A stretch of DNA of 64,000 nt from Nautilus pompilius (Eukaryota > Mollusca > Cephalopoda > Nautilida > Nautilidae), in contig JACATO010000687.1 in the NCBI GenBank assembly GCA_018389105.1, forward strand, positions 937,501-1,001,500, given 5' to 3'. Of this stretch, positions 63,966 through 64,000 are shown one piece after another. The stretch's first letter is position 1; the number at the start of each line of letters is the position of its first letter. Under the pieces are notes generated by a model. It did no database searches. It saw nothing but the letters and a program-made list of their open reading frames with translations, and had not been told where the DNA came from. The position numbers and the translations under genes are program-made.

Positions 63966-64000
63966 TCTATTATTAAAATCTTTTTTATTAATGTTAATTT

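Overview
This is an AT-rich, intron-rich animal nuclear sequence. It has no prokaryotic gene organisation: most open frames are short chance frames, introns are kilobases long, and fragments of DNA transposons and tRNA-derived SINEs are common. The repeat content and gene structure suggest a mollusc, possibly a cephalopod such as an octopus. That taxonomic call is an inference, because no diagnostic marker is present.

The one real host gene recognised is on the minus strand and spans about 52 kb, from about 60.05 kb down to about 8.37 kb. It encodes an NKAIN protein (Na+/K+-transporting ATPase beta-subunit-interacting, formerly FAM77), a small neuronal four-helix membrane protein. Six exons (59976-60053, 40246-40383, 32836-32916, 27065-27268, 24775-24835, 13323-13407) join with matching splice phases and align along the family without gaps at the first three junctions. 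A seventh tiny exon (8368-8404) is a plausible C-terminal end. Two other ends are visible: a read-through of exon 5 and a CT-rich read-through or mini-intron at exon 6. Introns make up more than 98% of the locus.

Region by region: 1-3710 holds a decayed plus-strand transposon-like gene (putative RNase-H-like protein with a C2H2-like motif). It is interrupted by an antisense fragment of a second conserved invertebrate family and a 68-bp perfect palindrome. 3.7-8.37 kb is the 3' flank or 3' UTR of NKAIN. Intron 6 holds a mariner relic with a tRNA SINE nested inside it. Intron 5 is mostly unique AT-rich DNA with a SINE relic and an unclassified coding relic. Intron 4 is empty. Intron 3 carries a ZMYM1/hAT-like relic on the plus strand, next to a short non-autonomous hAT element. 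Intron 2 carries a SWIM-family fragment and a SINE with target-site duplication. Intron 1 carries a GC-rich tandem duplication built from short hairpins, a CpG-rich MITE-like element, a 2.4-kb hAT element with a GTF2IRD2/ZBED-like transposase relic, and a 1.1-kb Tc1-like element.

Upstream of the gene (60.05-64 kb) there is a CpG-richer promoter-like zone, a short coiled-coil-like fragment, a minus-strand relic with tail-fibre-type repeats, and a Tc1-like transposase relic running to the window edge. All mobile-element coding regions seen are broken by stops and frameshifts.
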